This document shows positions 25,618 to 35,567 of a DNA stretch of 56,021 nt, piece by piece. The notes under the pieces are model-generated. The model was given only the letters and a program-made list of their open reading frames with translations. It had not been told where the DNA came from and ran no database searches. Source of the stretch: Bacteroidales bacterium (GTDB lineage: Bacteria; Bacteroidota; Bacteroidia; Bacteroidales; UBA932); contig JAFTDE010000028.1 of NCBI GenBank assembly GCA_017454335.1, forward strand, positions 1-56,021. The letters run 5' to 3'. Numbering within the stretch: the stretch's first letter is position 1; the number at the start of each line of letters is the position of its first letter. The position numbers and the translations under genes are program-made.

Positions 25618-26580
25618 TCAGAATGCAGAGGCTTTGAGATGCAGGCCGGCTGCCTCGTCCAGGCCGCACATCAGGTTCATATTCTGGACAGCCTGCCCGG
25701 ATGCGCCCTTCAGCAGGTTGTCTATCACGGAATTGACCAGCAGGCGGTCGCCATGTTTTTCCACCGAGACCATGCACTTGTTGGTATTGACGACCTGCTT
25801 GAGGTCGACGTTCCCGGGGAAAACGTGCGTGAAGGCGGCGTCCGCATAGAAATCCCGGTACAGTTTCACGGCCGCTTCGGCATCCAGCGCGCAGGGCGTA
25901 TGGACTGTCGCCAGGATTCCCCGCGCGAAATCTCCGCGCACGGGAACGAAATTGATCTGCCCGGCGAAAGAGGGACAGAGCCGGTGCACATTCATCCGGA
26001 TCTCGTGCAGGTGCTGGTGTTCGAAGGCCTTGTAGACGGACAGGTTGTCGGTCCGCCAGCTGAAATGCGTCGTCTCCGTGGGCTTGACGCCGGCGCCGGT
26101 CGAACCGGTTACCGCCGTCACGTTCACATCCCCGTCCAGCAGCCCGGCCGCCGCCAGCGGCAGGACCGCGAGCTGGATGGCCGTCGCGAAACAGCCCGGA
26201 TTGGCCAGCAGGGTGGCTCCCTGGATGCGCTTCCGGTTGATTTCCGGCAGACCGTATACGTATCCGTCGTGTTCGTCGCGGAAGTCCTGGGCCAGGTCGA
26301 TGACCTTCAGCCCGGCAGGACGCGGGTTCTCCTGCCAGAATGCGGTGCTCTTGCCGTGTCCCGAGCAGAGGAATACGACATCCACCGCCTCCAGGTCATA
26401 ATCCGCGCTGAAGTCCAGCCCGGTGTCTCCGTACAGGCCGGCATGGACCCGGTACAGCGGATTGCCGGCGTTGCTGGTCGAATGGACCCAGGCGATCCGG
26501 ACCTGGGGATGGCCCAGCAGGACCCGGATCAGCTCGCCCGCCGTGTACCCGGCACCGCCGATGATACCAACGCGTATCAT
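25618..26580 (-). CDS. argC: N-acyl-gamma-glutamyl-phosphate reductase
   Basis: NADPH-dependent reduction of N-acylglutamyl phosphate. 320 residues. NADP-binding GIIGGAGYTAGEL, active-site Cys C130 (ANPGCFAT), followed by GSTGAGVKPTETTHF and the HQHLHEI segment. Overlaps argG by 4 nt (ATGA). Confidence 0.96.
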   Translation of the reverse strand: MIRVGIIGGAGYTAGELIRVLLGHPQVRIAWVHSTSNAGNPLYRVHAGLYGDTGLDFSADYDLEAVDVVFLCSGHGKSTAFWQENPRPAGLKVIDLAQDFRDEHDGYVYGLPEINRKRIQGATLLANPGCFATAIQLAVLPLAAAGLLDGDVNVTAVTGSTGAGVKPTETTHFSWRTDNLSVYKAFEHQHLHEIRMNVHRLCPSFAGQINFVPVRGDFARGILATVHTPCALDAEAAVKLYRDFYADAAFTHVFPGNVDLKQVVNTNKCMVSVEKHGDRLLVNSVIDNLLKGASGQAVQNMNLMCGLDEAAGLHLKASAF

Positions 26581-27785
26581 AGGCTGTCTATTTCATCCGG
26601 GTGGCTCAGGTAATAGGCGCGCAGGGCGATCGAAGACACCTTGATGAATCCCTTGGCGTCCTCGCTGGTCCAGCCCTTGGCTCCTTCGCCGTATTCACCC
26701 AGCTTGTTCTTGACGATGTCGTTCGGGCTGTCCACGCCCACGGACTCGAATCCGTACGGACGCAGCAGCATCGTCACCGTTCCGCTCACGTTGCGCTGGC
26801 TGCTCTCGAGCATCGCTTCGATGTCCCGCATCACGGGCTCGAGGTACTGGCTCTCATGCAGGAACATGCCGTACCAGTTGGACACCTGGTCCTTCCAGTA
26901 CTGCTGCCACTTGCTCAGCACGAATTTCTCGAGGAACTTGTGCGCGGCGATGATCAGCATCGGCGCGGCGGCTTCGAAACCGACCCGGCCCTTGATGCCG
27001 ATGATCGTGTCGCCCACGTGCATGTCCCGTCCGATTCCGTACGGGGCCGCGATGGATTCCACTTTCTGGATGGCCTTGACCCCGTCGGAGAAGTCCTCGC
27101 CGTTGACCCCAACCAGCACGCCGTGATCGAAGCGCAGGGCGATCTGTTCGCTTCCGGACTTGGTCACCTGCTTGAGGTAGGCGCTCTCGGGCAGGCCCTG
27201 GCGGCTGTCCAGGATCTCACCGCCGCAGATGGAGGTACCCCACAGGCCGACGTTGTACGAATACTTGAGTTTCTTGAAATCGGCATGGAAGCCGTTCTTG
27301 TTCAGGTAATCAACCTCTTCCTGCCGGGACAGGGACATGTCCCGGGTCAGGGTGATGATCTCGACCCCCGGATACATGACCAGGAAGGTCATGTCGAAGC
27401 GGACCTGGTCGTTGCCGGCGCCGGTCGAACCGTGCGCGATGGCATCCGCCCCGATTTCCCGGGCATAGCGGGCCACCGCCATGGCCTGGAAAATCCGCTC
27501 GGACGACACCGAAATCGGATAGGTCCCGTTCCGGAGGATGTTTCCCCAAACCATGTAACGGATGGTCTTCTCATAATACTCGTGCGTCACGTCCAGGGTG
27601 ACGTATTCCTTCGCGCCCAGTTTGTAGGCGTTCTCTTCATTGGTCTTCAGCTGCTCAGGCGAAAAACCGCCCGTGTTGGCGCAGGCCGCATAGACTTCAT
27701 ATCCCTTCTCGCGGGCCAGGTACATCACCGTGAAGGAAGTGTCCAGGCCACCGCTGAATGCCACTACTACTTTTTTCTTTGCCAT
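26577..27785 (-). CDS. argG: Argininosuccinate synthase
   Basis: Joins citrulline and aspartate using ATP. 402 residues from the ATG at 27785 (MAKKKVVVAFSGGLDTS); the PP-loop SGGLDTS lies at residues 11-17. HGSTGAGNDQVRFD and SDNIWG-type downstream segments fit the family, though this is the divergent type placed right after argR in Bacteroidota operons. Upstream in-frame ATG at 27845 lies inside the argR-GNAT gene and is not the start. Second gene of the operon, 8 nt after the regulator. Confidence 0.95.
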   Translation of the reverse strand: MAKKKVVVAFSGGLDTSFTVMYLAREKGYEVYAACANTGGFSPEQLKTNEENAYKLGAKEYVTLDVTHEYYEKTIRYMVWGNILRNGTYPISVSSERIFQAMAVARYAREIGADAIAHGSTGAGNDQVRFDMTFLVMYPGVEIITLTRDMSLSRQEEVDYLNKNGFHADFKKLKYSYNVGLWGTSICGGEILDSRQGLPESAYLKQVTKSGSEQIALRFDHGVLVGVNGEDFSDGVKAIQKVESIAAPYGIGRDMHVGDTIIGIKGRVGFEAAAPMLIIAAHKFLEKFVLSKWQQYWKDQVSNWYGMFLHESQYLEPVMRDIEAMLESSQRNVSGTVTMLLRPYGFESVGVDSPNDIVKNKLGEYGEGAKGWTSEDAKGFIKVSSIALRAYYLSHPDEIDSL

Positions 27786-27793
27786 AGGAGGAT

Positions 27794-28804
27794 TTATTTG
27801 TTCGGATGCTTGGCAGGATCGAACAGCATGCCGGTACACAGGCACTTGGTATAGTTGTTCCTGCAGAGGATATCATAATTGACACAGCTTTCGCAACCCT
27901 TCCAGAACACGGGATCGTCGGTCAGTTCGGAGAAGGTGACCGGGACATATCCCAGTTCCGTATTGATCTTCATCACCGCCAGGCCCGTCGTCAGGCCGAA
28001 GAGCTTGGCGTTCGGGAAGCGCGAGCGCGACAGCTCGAACGCCTTCCGCTTGATGGCCTTGGCCAGGCCCTGGCCACGGTACTCCGTCTTGACGATCAGA
28101 CCGGAATTGGCGACGAACTGCTCGTGGCTCCAGCTCTCGATGTAGCAGAAACCGGCGAACTCGTCCCCGTGCAGGGCGATGATGGCCTTGCCTTCCCGGA
28201 TCTTGCGGGCGACATACTCGGGATCACGCTTGGCGATGCCGGTCCCGCGAACCTTGGTGGCGTCCTCGATCGTCTTGAGGATTTCCGGCACGAAATGCAC
28301 ATGCTCCTCCGAGGCCACCTCGACGGTGAATTCATTCCGGCGGGTCCGCGTCGCGATGCCGGGAATATACTTGTCCAGCGCCGCCGTAACCTGGTCGCAG
28401 TTGAATTCCGCCCGGATCACCAGCAGGATGGTGTCGTCGCCGGCGATGGTGCCCATCACTTCGCGGCGGACGCAACGGTCGATCAGGGACGCCACCACGG
28501 GAGCGAATCCGGGCTGGGTCTTGATGACGGCCAGCGATCCGGAATACTCCAGGGAGACGATGCCTTCCAGCGGAATCGTCTTGAATCCGCCGGGACCGTC
28601 GGAGACGGCGGGCATTTTGTAGCACATGCCGGAAGGCGTATGCACCTTGGCAATCTTGAGTTCCTTCAAGTCCCTGGACAGGGTTGCCTGGGTAACGAAG
28701 AAGCCCTTCTCCTGCATCAGCTTAAGAAGGTCTTCCTGGTAGCGGATGTCATTGCCGGTAACCAGGGCGGCAATGAGATCCTGTCTTTCCGATTTCAGAT
28801 TCAT
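27794..28804 (-). CDS. ArgR arginine repressor fused to a GNAT N-acetyltransferase
   Basis: One uninterrupted 336-residue frame. Residues ~1-75 are the ArgR winged helix (VTQATLSRDLKELKIAKV); ~80-152 are the arginine-binding oligomerisation domain (GTIAGDDT, 118-125). From ~158 to the end is a GNAT domain with the acetyl-CoA loop YRGQGLAK (242-249) and a Cys-rich tail (C304, C307, C314, C321, C323). In Bacteroides the two parts are separate neighbouring genes, as far as I remember. The GNAT is the only protein in this operon that could make N-acetyl- or N-succinylglutamate, so it is a candidate for that missing step (inference). It is first in the operon, under a palindromic promoter. Confidence 0.9.
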   Translation of the reverse strand: MNLKSERQDLIAALVTGNDIRYQEDLLKLMQEKGFFVTQATLSRDLKELKIAKVHTPSGMCYKMPAVSDGPGGFKTIPLEGIVSLEYSGSLAVIKTQPGFAPVVASLIDRCVRREVMGTIAGDDTILLVIRAEFNCDQVTAALDKYIPGIATRTRRNEFTVEVASEEHVHFVPEILKTIEDATKVRGTGIAKRDPEYVARKIREGKAIIALHGDEFAGFCYIESWSHEQFVANSGLIVKTEYRGQGLAKAIKRKAFELSRSRFPNAKLFGLTTGLAVMKINTELGYVPVTFSELTDDPVFWKGCESCVNYDILCRNNYTKCLCTGMLFDPAKHPNK

Positions 28805-28806
28805 TT

Positions 28807-28841
28807 TGTATATAAATGCAAATTTTCTGCAAATATATACA
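28807..28841 (-). promoter_or_regulatory. arg operon promoter with inverted-repeat candidate ArgR operator
   Basis: The -7 box TATATTTG (28830-28837, minus strand) lies 25 nt before the argR-GNAT start. It sits inside the right arm of a 14-bp inverted repeat, TGTATATAAATGCA (28807-28820) and TGCAAATATATACA (28828-28841), with 12 of 14 positions matching and a 7-nt spacer. Binding here would block transcription start, consistent with autoregulation by the ArgR encoded in the first gene. The operator role is inferred. Confidence 0.55.
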
Positions 28842-28854
28842 AAATTTACAAAAT

Positions 28855-29850
28855 CTACTTCAGCTCGCGGAATTTTTCAGCGGAAATTTTCTTGGGTTTG
28901 ATCGTCAGTTCCCCGCGGAGTTTCTCCATCACCTTCCGGTCTTCCACCTGCTCTTCCAGGCGGCCGATCTGCTTGCGGTCGGAAAGCAGGTTCTGCGCGG
29001 CTTCCTGCAGCATTTCCTCGGGAACGTTGCCCAGCCCGTACATGGCATACTGGTAGGCAACATAGGCCTTGGCGGCATCGCGGATGTCAGCCTCCTCGAC
29101 GGTGAAGCCGTATTTCTTCATCAGGTAACCCCGGACCAGCTGCCAGCGGAAATCCGCAGCGAAACCCTCATAGTCCTTTTCAATGTCCTCGCGGGTCACC
29201 TTGCCGTCATTGGCGACGAACAGCCAGCGCTTGAGGAACGCGTCGGGCAGTTCGATGGCGGCCTTGCCCACGACATAGTCGCGGATGTCCTTCGACAGGC
29301 GCCACTCGGACTCCTGCTTGTACTCGCTCTTCAGCCGCTCGGTCACTTCCTTGTCGATGTCCTCGTCCGACTTCTCCTCCTTCTTCTCCTCATAATAATA
29401 CTTCTTGAGGTTCTCGATCATCGGGGCCTTGGCCTTGGCGGTCACGTCGATGTTGTAGGAGTTGACGACGTCTTCCTTGCCCAGTTCGAGCGACACCTCC
29501 GGCGAGACGGCCACATCGAACACGAAGGTGAAATCATTGCCGTCCACCCACTCGACCTCAGCCTGGTTCTCGCTGCTCAGCGGTTCTCCCAGGATGTGCA
29601 GTTTGTGCTCGTTGATATAGGAGTCCAGCGAGGAGGAAATCACTTCGTTGACGGATTCGGCCAGCACCTGCCCGCCATAGACGCGGCGCACCAGCGAATC
29701 GGGGACATAGCCCTTGCGGAAACCTTTGAAATCCGCCGTACGGCGCAGCTGCGCGAATTTTTTGCGTTCGATTTCCACATAATCGTCCTTGACGATCTCC
29801 AGCGTCAGCTCCAGATTCAGAGCATCAATTTTCTTGTCAGTAATCTTCAT
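28855..29850 (-). CDS. tig: Trigger factor lacking the prolyl-isomerase domain
   Basis: Ribosome-bound chaperone. The N-terminal ribosome-binding domain is clear (FKGFRKGYVP, residues 41-50, as in E. coli GFRxGxxP). After residue ~140 the sequence goes through a charged linker (YYYEEKKEEKSDEDIDKEV) directly into the C-terminal chaperone domain (LPDAFLKRWL; GLGNVPEEML). The FKBP-like domain of about 100 residues is missing, giving 331 residues instead of the usual 430-450. The frame is intact, so this looks like a natural domain loss rather than damage. The start is 4 nt after the pgpH-like gene, and the arg promoter follows its stop. Confidence 0.9.
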   Translation of the reverse strand: MKITDKKIDALNLELTLEIVKDDYVEIERKKFAQLRRTADFKGFRKGYVPDSLVRRVYGGQVLAESVNEVISSSLDSYINEHKLHILGEPLSSENQAEVEWVDGNDFTFVFDVAVSPEVSLELGKEDVVNSYNIDVTAKAKAPMIENLKKYYYEEKKEEKSDEDIDKEVTERLKSEYKQESEWRLSKDIRDYVVGKAAIELPDAFLKRWLFVANDGKVTREDIEKDYEGFAADFRWQLVRGYLMKKYGFTVEEADIRDAAKAYVAYQYAMYGLGNVPEEMLQEAAQNLLSDRKQIGRLEEQVEDRKVMEKLRGELTIKPKKISAEKFRELK

Positions 29851-29854
29851 TGTA

Positions 29855-31912
29855 TCAATCGTTGTTTTTGTTTCTCATGGGATAGGCGACCCGCTCGTGG
29901 TAGAGCTGGGCCAGGTAGGATTTCAGGACATTCTTGACGATGCCGAGTTCCCGGATGGATATCTGCGCATCCTCGAACTGGCCGGCCGACATCTTGTCCG
30001 CGACCATGCTCTCGACAAAGGCGGAGTACGCCTCCTGCGAGTTGTCCTTGAGGGTCCGGGACGCGGCTTCCATGCTGTCGCAGAGCATCAGGATGATCTG
30101 CTCCTTGGTGCGCGGCCGGACGCCCTGGTAAGTGAAGTCCGCCACGGCGGCAGGGTCTCCGCCCGCATTGACGAACTGGTTGTAGAAATATTTGACGGTC
30201 GTCGTCCCGTGGTGGCTCAGGATGAAATCGATGATCACCTGGGGCAGGTGGTTCCGGGCGGCGATGTCCGCGCCGTCCGAGACATGGCGCATGATGTCGC
30301 GGGCACTCTGCTGGGGGGTCAGGCCGCTGTGGTAACGGGCCTGGGCCGCGTCCCCGACCAGGGATTCATTCTCGACGAAGCAGAGGGGATTGGCGATCTT
30401 GCCGATATCGTGGTAAAGGGCGCCGGCACGGACCAGCTGGACGTTGGCGTTGACGGCCCGGGCAGCCGCATCCGCCATGTTCATGACCTGCAGCGAATGC
30501 TGGAAGGTACCGGGGGCCTTCTTCTCCAGTTCACGCAGCAGCGGATTGCCCGTATCGCAGAGCTCCGTCAGGCGGGACGTGGAAACCAGGTTGAACAGGC
30601 GTTCGAACAAATAGATCAGCGGATACGTCGCCACCGTCAGCAGCGATCCCAGCAGGAGCAACAGCACGGAGCGCAGCGAAATGACCGCCACGATATCCAC
30701 CAGGTCCAGGGCCAGGTACACCAGCATCAGGACCGCGAAGACGATCAGCGCATTGATGAACTGTTTCCAACCGCGGCTGAAGAATCCGAAGGTATACAGG
30801 GACACCAGGCCGGCCGCCAGGAACATGAAGAACAGGGCGGCCCCGTTCTGGGCGAAAAGCAGCAGCGGCAGCAGCGAGACGACATAGACGATGAAGGTCA
30901 CCCGGTTCTTGAAGAAGGCCTGCAGGTAATGCGCGGTGATCGTGAACGGGACCGCCATCAGCCATGCCTCGTTCAGGCGCGCCACCAGCAGGGTCACCAG
31001 GGCGGCGATCAGGAACACCAGCAGCACATACAGGAAGCGGTTGTCCTCCAGCAGGGTCTTGTCCGTAAAGAACACGGCCAGGGTCAGCATGCCGACCAGG
31101 ATCAGGGCCAGCAGGACATTGCCCAGCCATAGGAAGATCCGGGGTCCGTCATAGCCGACATTGGCGTCGTATTCGCGCTTGTACGAATCCAGCATCTGGG
31201 CGATTTCCGCCGTCACGATCTCCCCTTCCGAAACGATCAGCTGGCCGGCTGACACATAGCCGGAAGTCGGGGAAACGTAGCTGGCGGATTCGACATGCAC
31301 CAGGTCCGTCGTCTGTTTGTCGAAGACCAGGTTCGGGACGACGAGCTCGTACACGGATGCGCTGATGAACAGCGAATCCAGGTTGACGTCCCCGTTCTGG
31401 GCGCGCACGTCGGCGAGCAGCCGGGAACGGGCGTCCGAGAGCCTGTACACTTCACTGGCGGGATATTTCACCGCCCGCTTGTCCCGCTGGACATACAGCA
31501 CCGTCTCATCCAGTTCGTAGCCTTTCTGGTGCACGCCGTCATCCGGCAGCACGCCATGCTGGTAAAGCGCCTTGAGCGATGCGACGATGGCCGGGCGCAG
31601 ATAGGCATAGGGTCCCAGCTGGAGGCTCTCGGCGGAACGGAGGTTCCGGTTGACCAGCTCGTCAGAATAACGGAAATACGGAATCACGTCCTGGCGGGCC
31701 GCGTTCCCCTCCTCCAGCATCTGCTCCTCGGTCTTGTAAACCGGGAAATCAAAAGGCGAAACCAGCGTCTCATGCCGCCAGGCGGACCCCTTCTTGTAGT
31801 CGTAGTTGAACTTGGAGGTCCGGGGCATGCACAAGACCAGTACTGCCACGGCGGCGAGCAGTGGCAGCAGGATGTGCATCCGGGGTGAACGGGAGAGCGG
31901 GGACATTTTCAT
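29855..31912 (-). CDS. PgpH-like membrane HD phosphohydrolase (probable c-di-AMP phosphodiesterase)
   Basis: 685 residues. N-terminal membrane anchor (LLPLLAAVAVLVLC), a ~230-residue extracytoplasmic 7TMR-HDED-type domain, about seven membrane helices (~residues 260-460), then a cytoplasmic HD domain: GTFQHSLQVM, ALYHDIGK (HD pair) and SHHGTTTVKYFY. The architecture matches PgpH, which hydrolyses c-di-AMP; substrate is inferred from architecture. It lies 8 nt after gyrB and 4 nt before tig on the same strand, so likely one transcript. Confidence 0.9.
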   Translation of the reverse strand: MKMSPLSRSPRMHILLPLLAAVAVLVLCMPRTSKFNYDYKKGSAWRHETLVSPFDFPVYKTEEQMLEEGNAARQDVIPYFRYSDELVNRNLRSAESLQLGPYAYLRPAIVASLKALYQHGVLPDDGVHQKGYELDETVLYVQRDKRAVKYPASEVYRLSDARSRLLADVRAQNGDVNLDSLFISASVYELVVPNLVFDKQTTDLVHVESASYVSPTSGYVSAGQLIVSEGEIVTAEIAQMLDSYKREYDANVGYDGPRIFLWLGNVLLALILVGMLTLAVFFTDKTLLEDNRFLYVLLVFLIAALVTLLVARLNEAWLMAVPFTITAHYLQAFFKNRVTFIVYVVSLLPLLLFAQNGAALFFMFLAAGLVSLYTFGFFSRGWKQFINALIVFAVLMLVYLALDLVDIVAVISLRSVLLLLLGSLLTVATYPLIYLFERLFNLVSTSRLTELCDTGNPLLRELEKKAPGTFQHSLQVMNMADAAARAVNANVQLVRAGALYHDIGKIANPLCFVENESLVGDAAQARYHSGLTPQQSARDIMRHVSDGADIAARNHLPQVIIDFILSHHGTTTVKYFYNQFVNAGGDPAAVADFTYQGVRPRTKEQIILMLCDSMEAASRTLKDNSQEAYSAFVESMVADKMSAGQFEDAQISIRELGIVKNVLKSYLAQLYHERVAYPMRNKNND

Positions 31913-31920
31913 CCGGGTCG

Positions 31921-33918
<1,998 letters not shown>

Positions 33919-33930
33919 TTACGAAAAATT

Positions 33931-35565
33931 TTACAAATTCAGGCAAAAACCGGCCGTAAAATTAATCCCCTGCTCGACATACAGCGGAATGGGCTGGACA
34001 GCCATGTTCAGCAGGTTTCCTCCCCGGACCCAGACGGACCAGCGGCGGTCGATCTTGTACTCGCCCATCACGCCCAGATCCACCCAGTGAGGCATCGCCA
34101 CGGCATAGGTTGCGTATCCAAACACCCGCGGGGTCGCGAAACTGCAACTGACGCCGGCATAAATACGTTCCAGCCAATTGTACATCACGCGGGCGTCGCC
34201 GCTGAAAATCGGCAGGTCCAGCACCTGGTCGCTCGCCTTCAGGTCGGTATAGCGGAAATGCAGTTCCCCGTCGGCCGTCAGCCGTGCACCGGCATAGGCC
34301 AGTTTCAGATCGGCATAAGGCGTCCGGTAGTCCCTGTATGCGACGGAAGGCCAGAGTCCTTTCTGGACAGCGCTGACGGAAAACAGCGGAGCATGGCCGT
34401 ACATGGCATATCCGCCCTGCAAACGATAGGAGAAATGCGGGAAGAGATTGCCCTGGATGCCCAGATAGGCGTTCAGTTTTTCTTCCGTCACCGCTGCGAA
34501 ATCATCCGTATAGGCGGGCGTGAAGCGATGCAGCTGCTGCTTGAAGGCCGAATAGGAATTCCGGCTGACACCGCCCTTGACCCCGGCGAAGAAATTCGCC
34601 GCTCCGGCGAACAGATCCGCGGACAGGCGCACGTCTGGATGGATGTAGAAGGTCCCGGCGAGATCCAGGCTGACCCCGGCGTCCAGGTTGAACTTTCCGA
34701 TCCGGAGCACCGCCTTGGGCGTGGCGCCGATCAGGCCCGGCCGGCGGCTGACCGCCCCGCCGTAGAAATACTGTTCGGCCCGGACATCCAGCACCACGGA
34801 CAAGACATGTCCGATGAAAGGACCGATGCTGCCGTCCAGGCGCACGGATCCCTCCCGCTGCCGCGCGAAATCCGCAAAGTGCAGGATGTTGTCGACCCCG
34901 TACAGGGCCGCAAGCGTGAAGTCGTAGTTCAGCGAACCCGCCTCGGGGCGGTGCGAATTGACCCGGACCGATGCGATGCCGCTGTGATACAGGCTGCCGC
35001 GGTTGTCATCGGCATTGTACAGCCCCCGGTATCCGACATCCCAGTGCAGGTCGAAGGCGGGATGGGCCCAGGCGCCCCGGATCCCGGCCTTTTCACTCAG
35101 GTCATTACCCGGGTACAGGCTGCCCTGGATCGGGGCCAGGTCGGTCCCGTCCTTCCAGTAACGTCCGGCATAACCGCTGAAGTCCTGGTATGCGGTCAGG
35201 CTGACCCGTCCGTCCAGGCTGGGCGTATACAGTACGTACAGTTCCGGATGCAGGGAGTATCCGGCGCCGGCCCGCAGATACAGCTGCCTCGCCTCGGAAG
35301 GCGCGGGCGCGGGCGTCAGGCGGACCGCATAGGGATTGAATTCGTACGCCCCCTTGTACGGGTTGTCAAAAACCGAATAATCGAAATTGTAGTCGAAGTG
35401 CAGCACCGTATCGGGAATGCTGAACTGCGTGACCGGCTTGGTCACGTATCCCATGTCGCTGGTGTAGTCGTTGGTCACCTGGACCTGGGGATTCAGGTTC
35501 TGGGCGAAGGCTGCCGGGCTGAGACAGCAGAGCGCCAGCAGGGCGGAGCTTATCTTGGCATTCAT
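33931..35565 (-). CDS. Outer-membrane beta-barrel protein paired with a TPR protein
   Basis: 544 residues. Signal peptide MNAKISSALLALCCLSPAAFAQ. No plug domain is seen before the barrel. The rest is rich in Tyr/Gly amphipathic strands (for example LYLRAGAGYSLHPELYVLY) and ends in FTAGFCLNL. It resembles TonB-receptor-like barrels found next to TPR proteins in Bacteroidales. The start is 2 nt after the stop of the 986-residue TPR gene, so both act together or are at least co-expressed. A TPR scaffold plus an outer-membrane barrel recalls exopolysaccharide export pairs, but this is only an analogy. Confidence 0.75.
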   Translation of the reverse strand: MNAKISSALLALCCLSPAAFAQNLNPQVQVTNDYTSDMGYVTKPVTQFSIPDTVLHFDYNFDYSVFDNPYKGAYEFNPYAVRLTPAPAPSEARQLYLRAGAGYSLHPELYVLYTPSLDGRVSLTAYQDFSGYAGRYWKDGTDLAPIQGSLYPGNDLSEKAGIRGAWAHPAFDLHWDVGYRGLYNADDNRGSLYHSGIASVRVNSHRPEAGSLNYDFTLAALYGVDNILHFADFARQREGSVRLDGSIGPFIGHVLSVVLDVRAEQYFYGGAVSRRPGLIGATPKAVLRIGKFNLDAGVSLDLAGTFYIHPDVRLSADLFAGAANFFAGVKGGVSRNSYSAFKQQLHRFTPAYTDDFAAVTEEKLNAYLGIQGNLFPHFSYRLQGGYAMYGHAPLFSVSAVQKGLWPSVAYRDYRTPYADLKLAYAGARLTADGELHFRYTDLKASDQVLDLPIFSGDARVMYNWLERIYAGVSCSFATPRVFGYATYAVAMPHWVDLGVMGEYKIDRRWSVWVRGGNLLNMAVQPIPLYVEQGINFTAGFCLNL

Positions 35566-35567
35566 CG

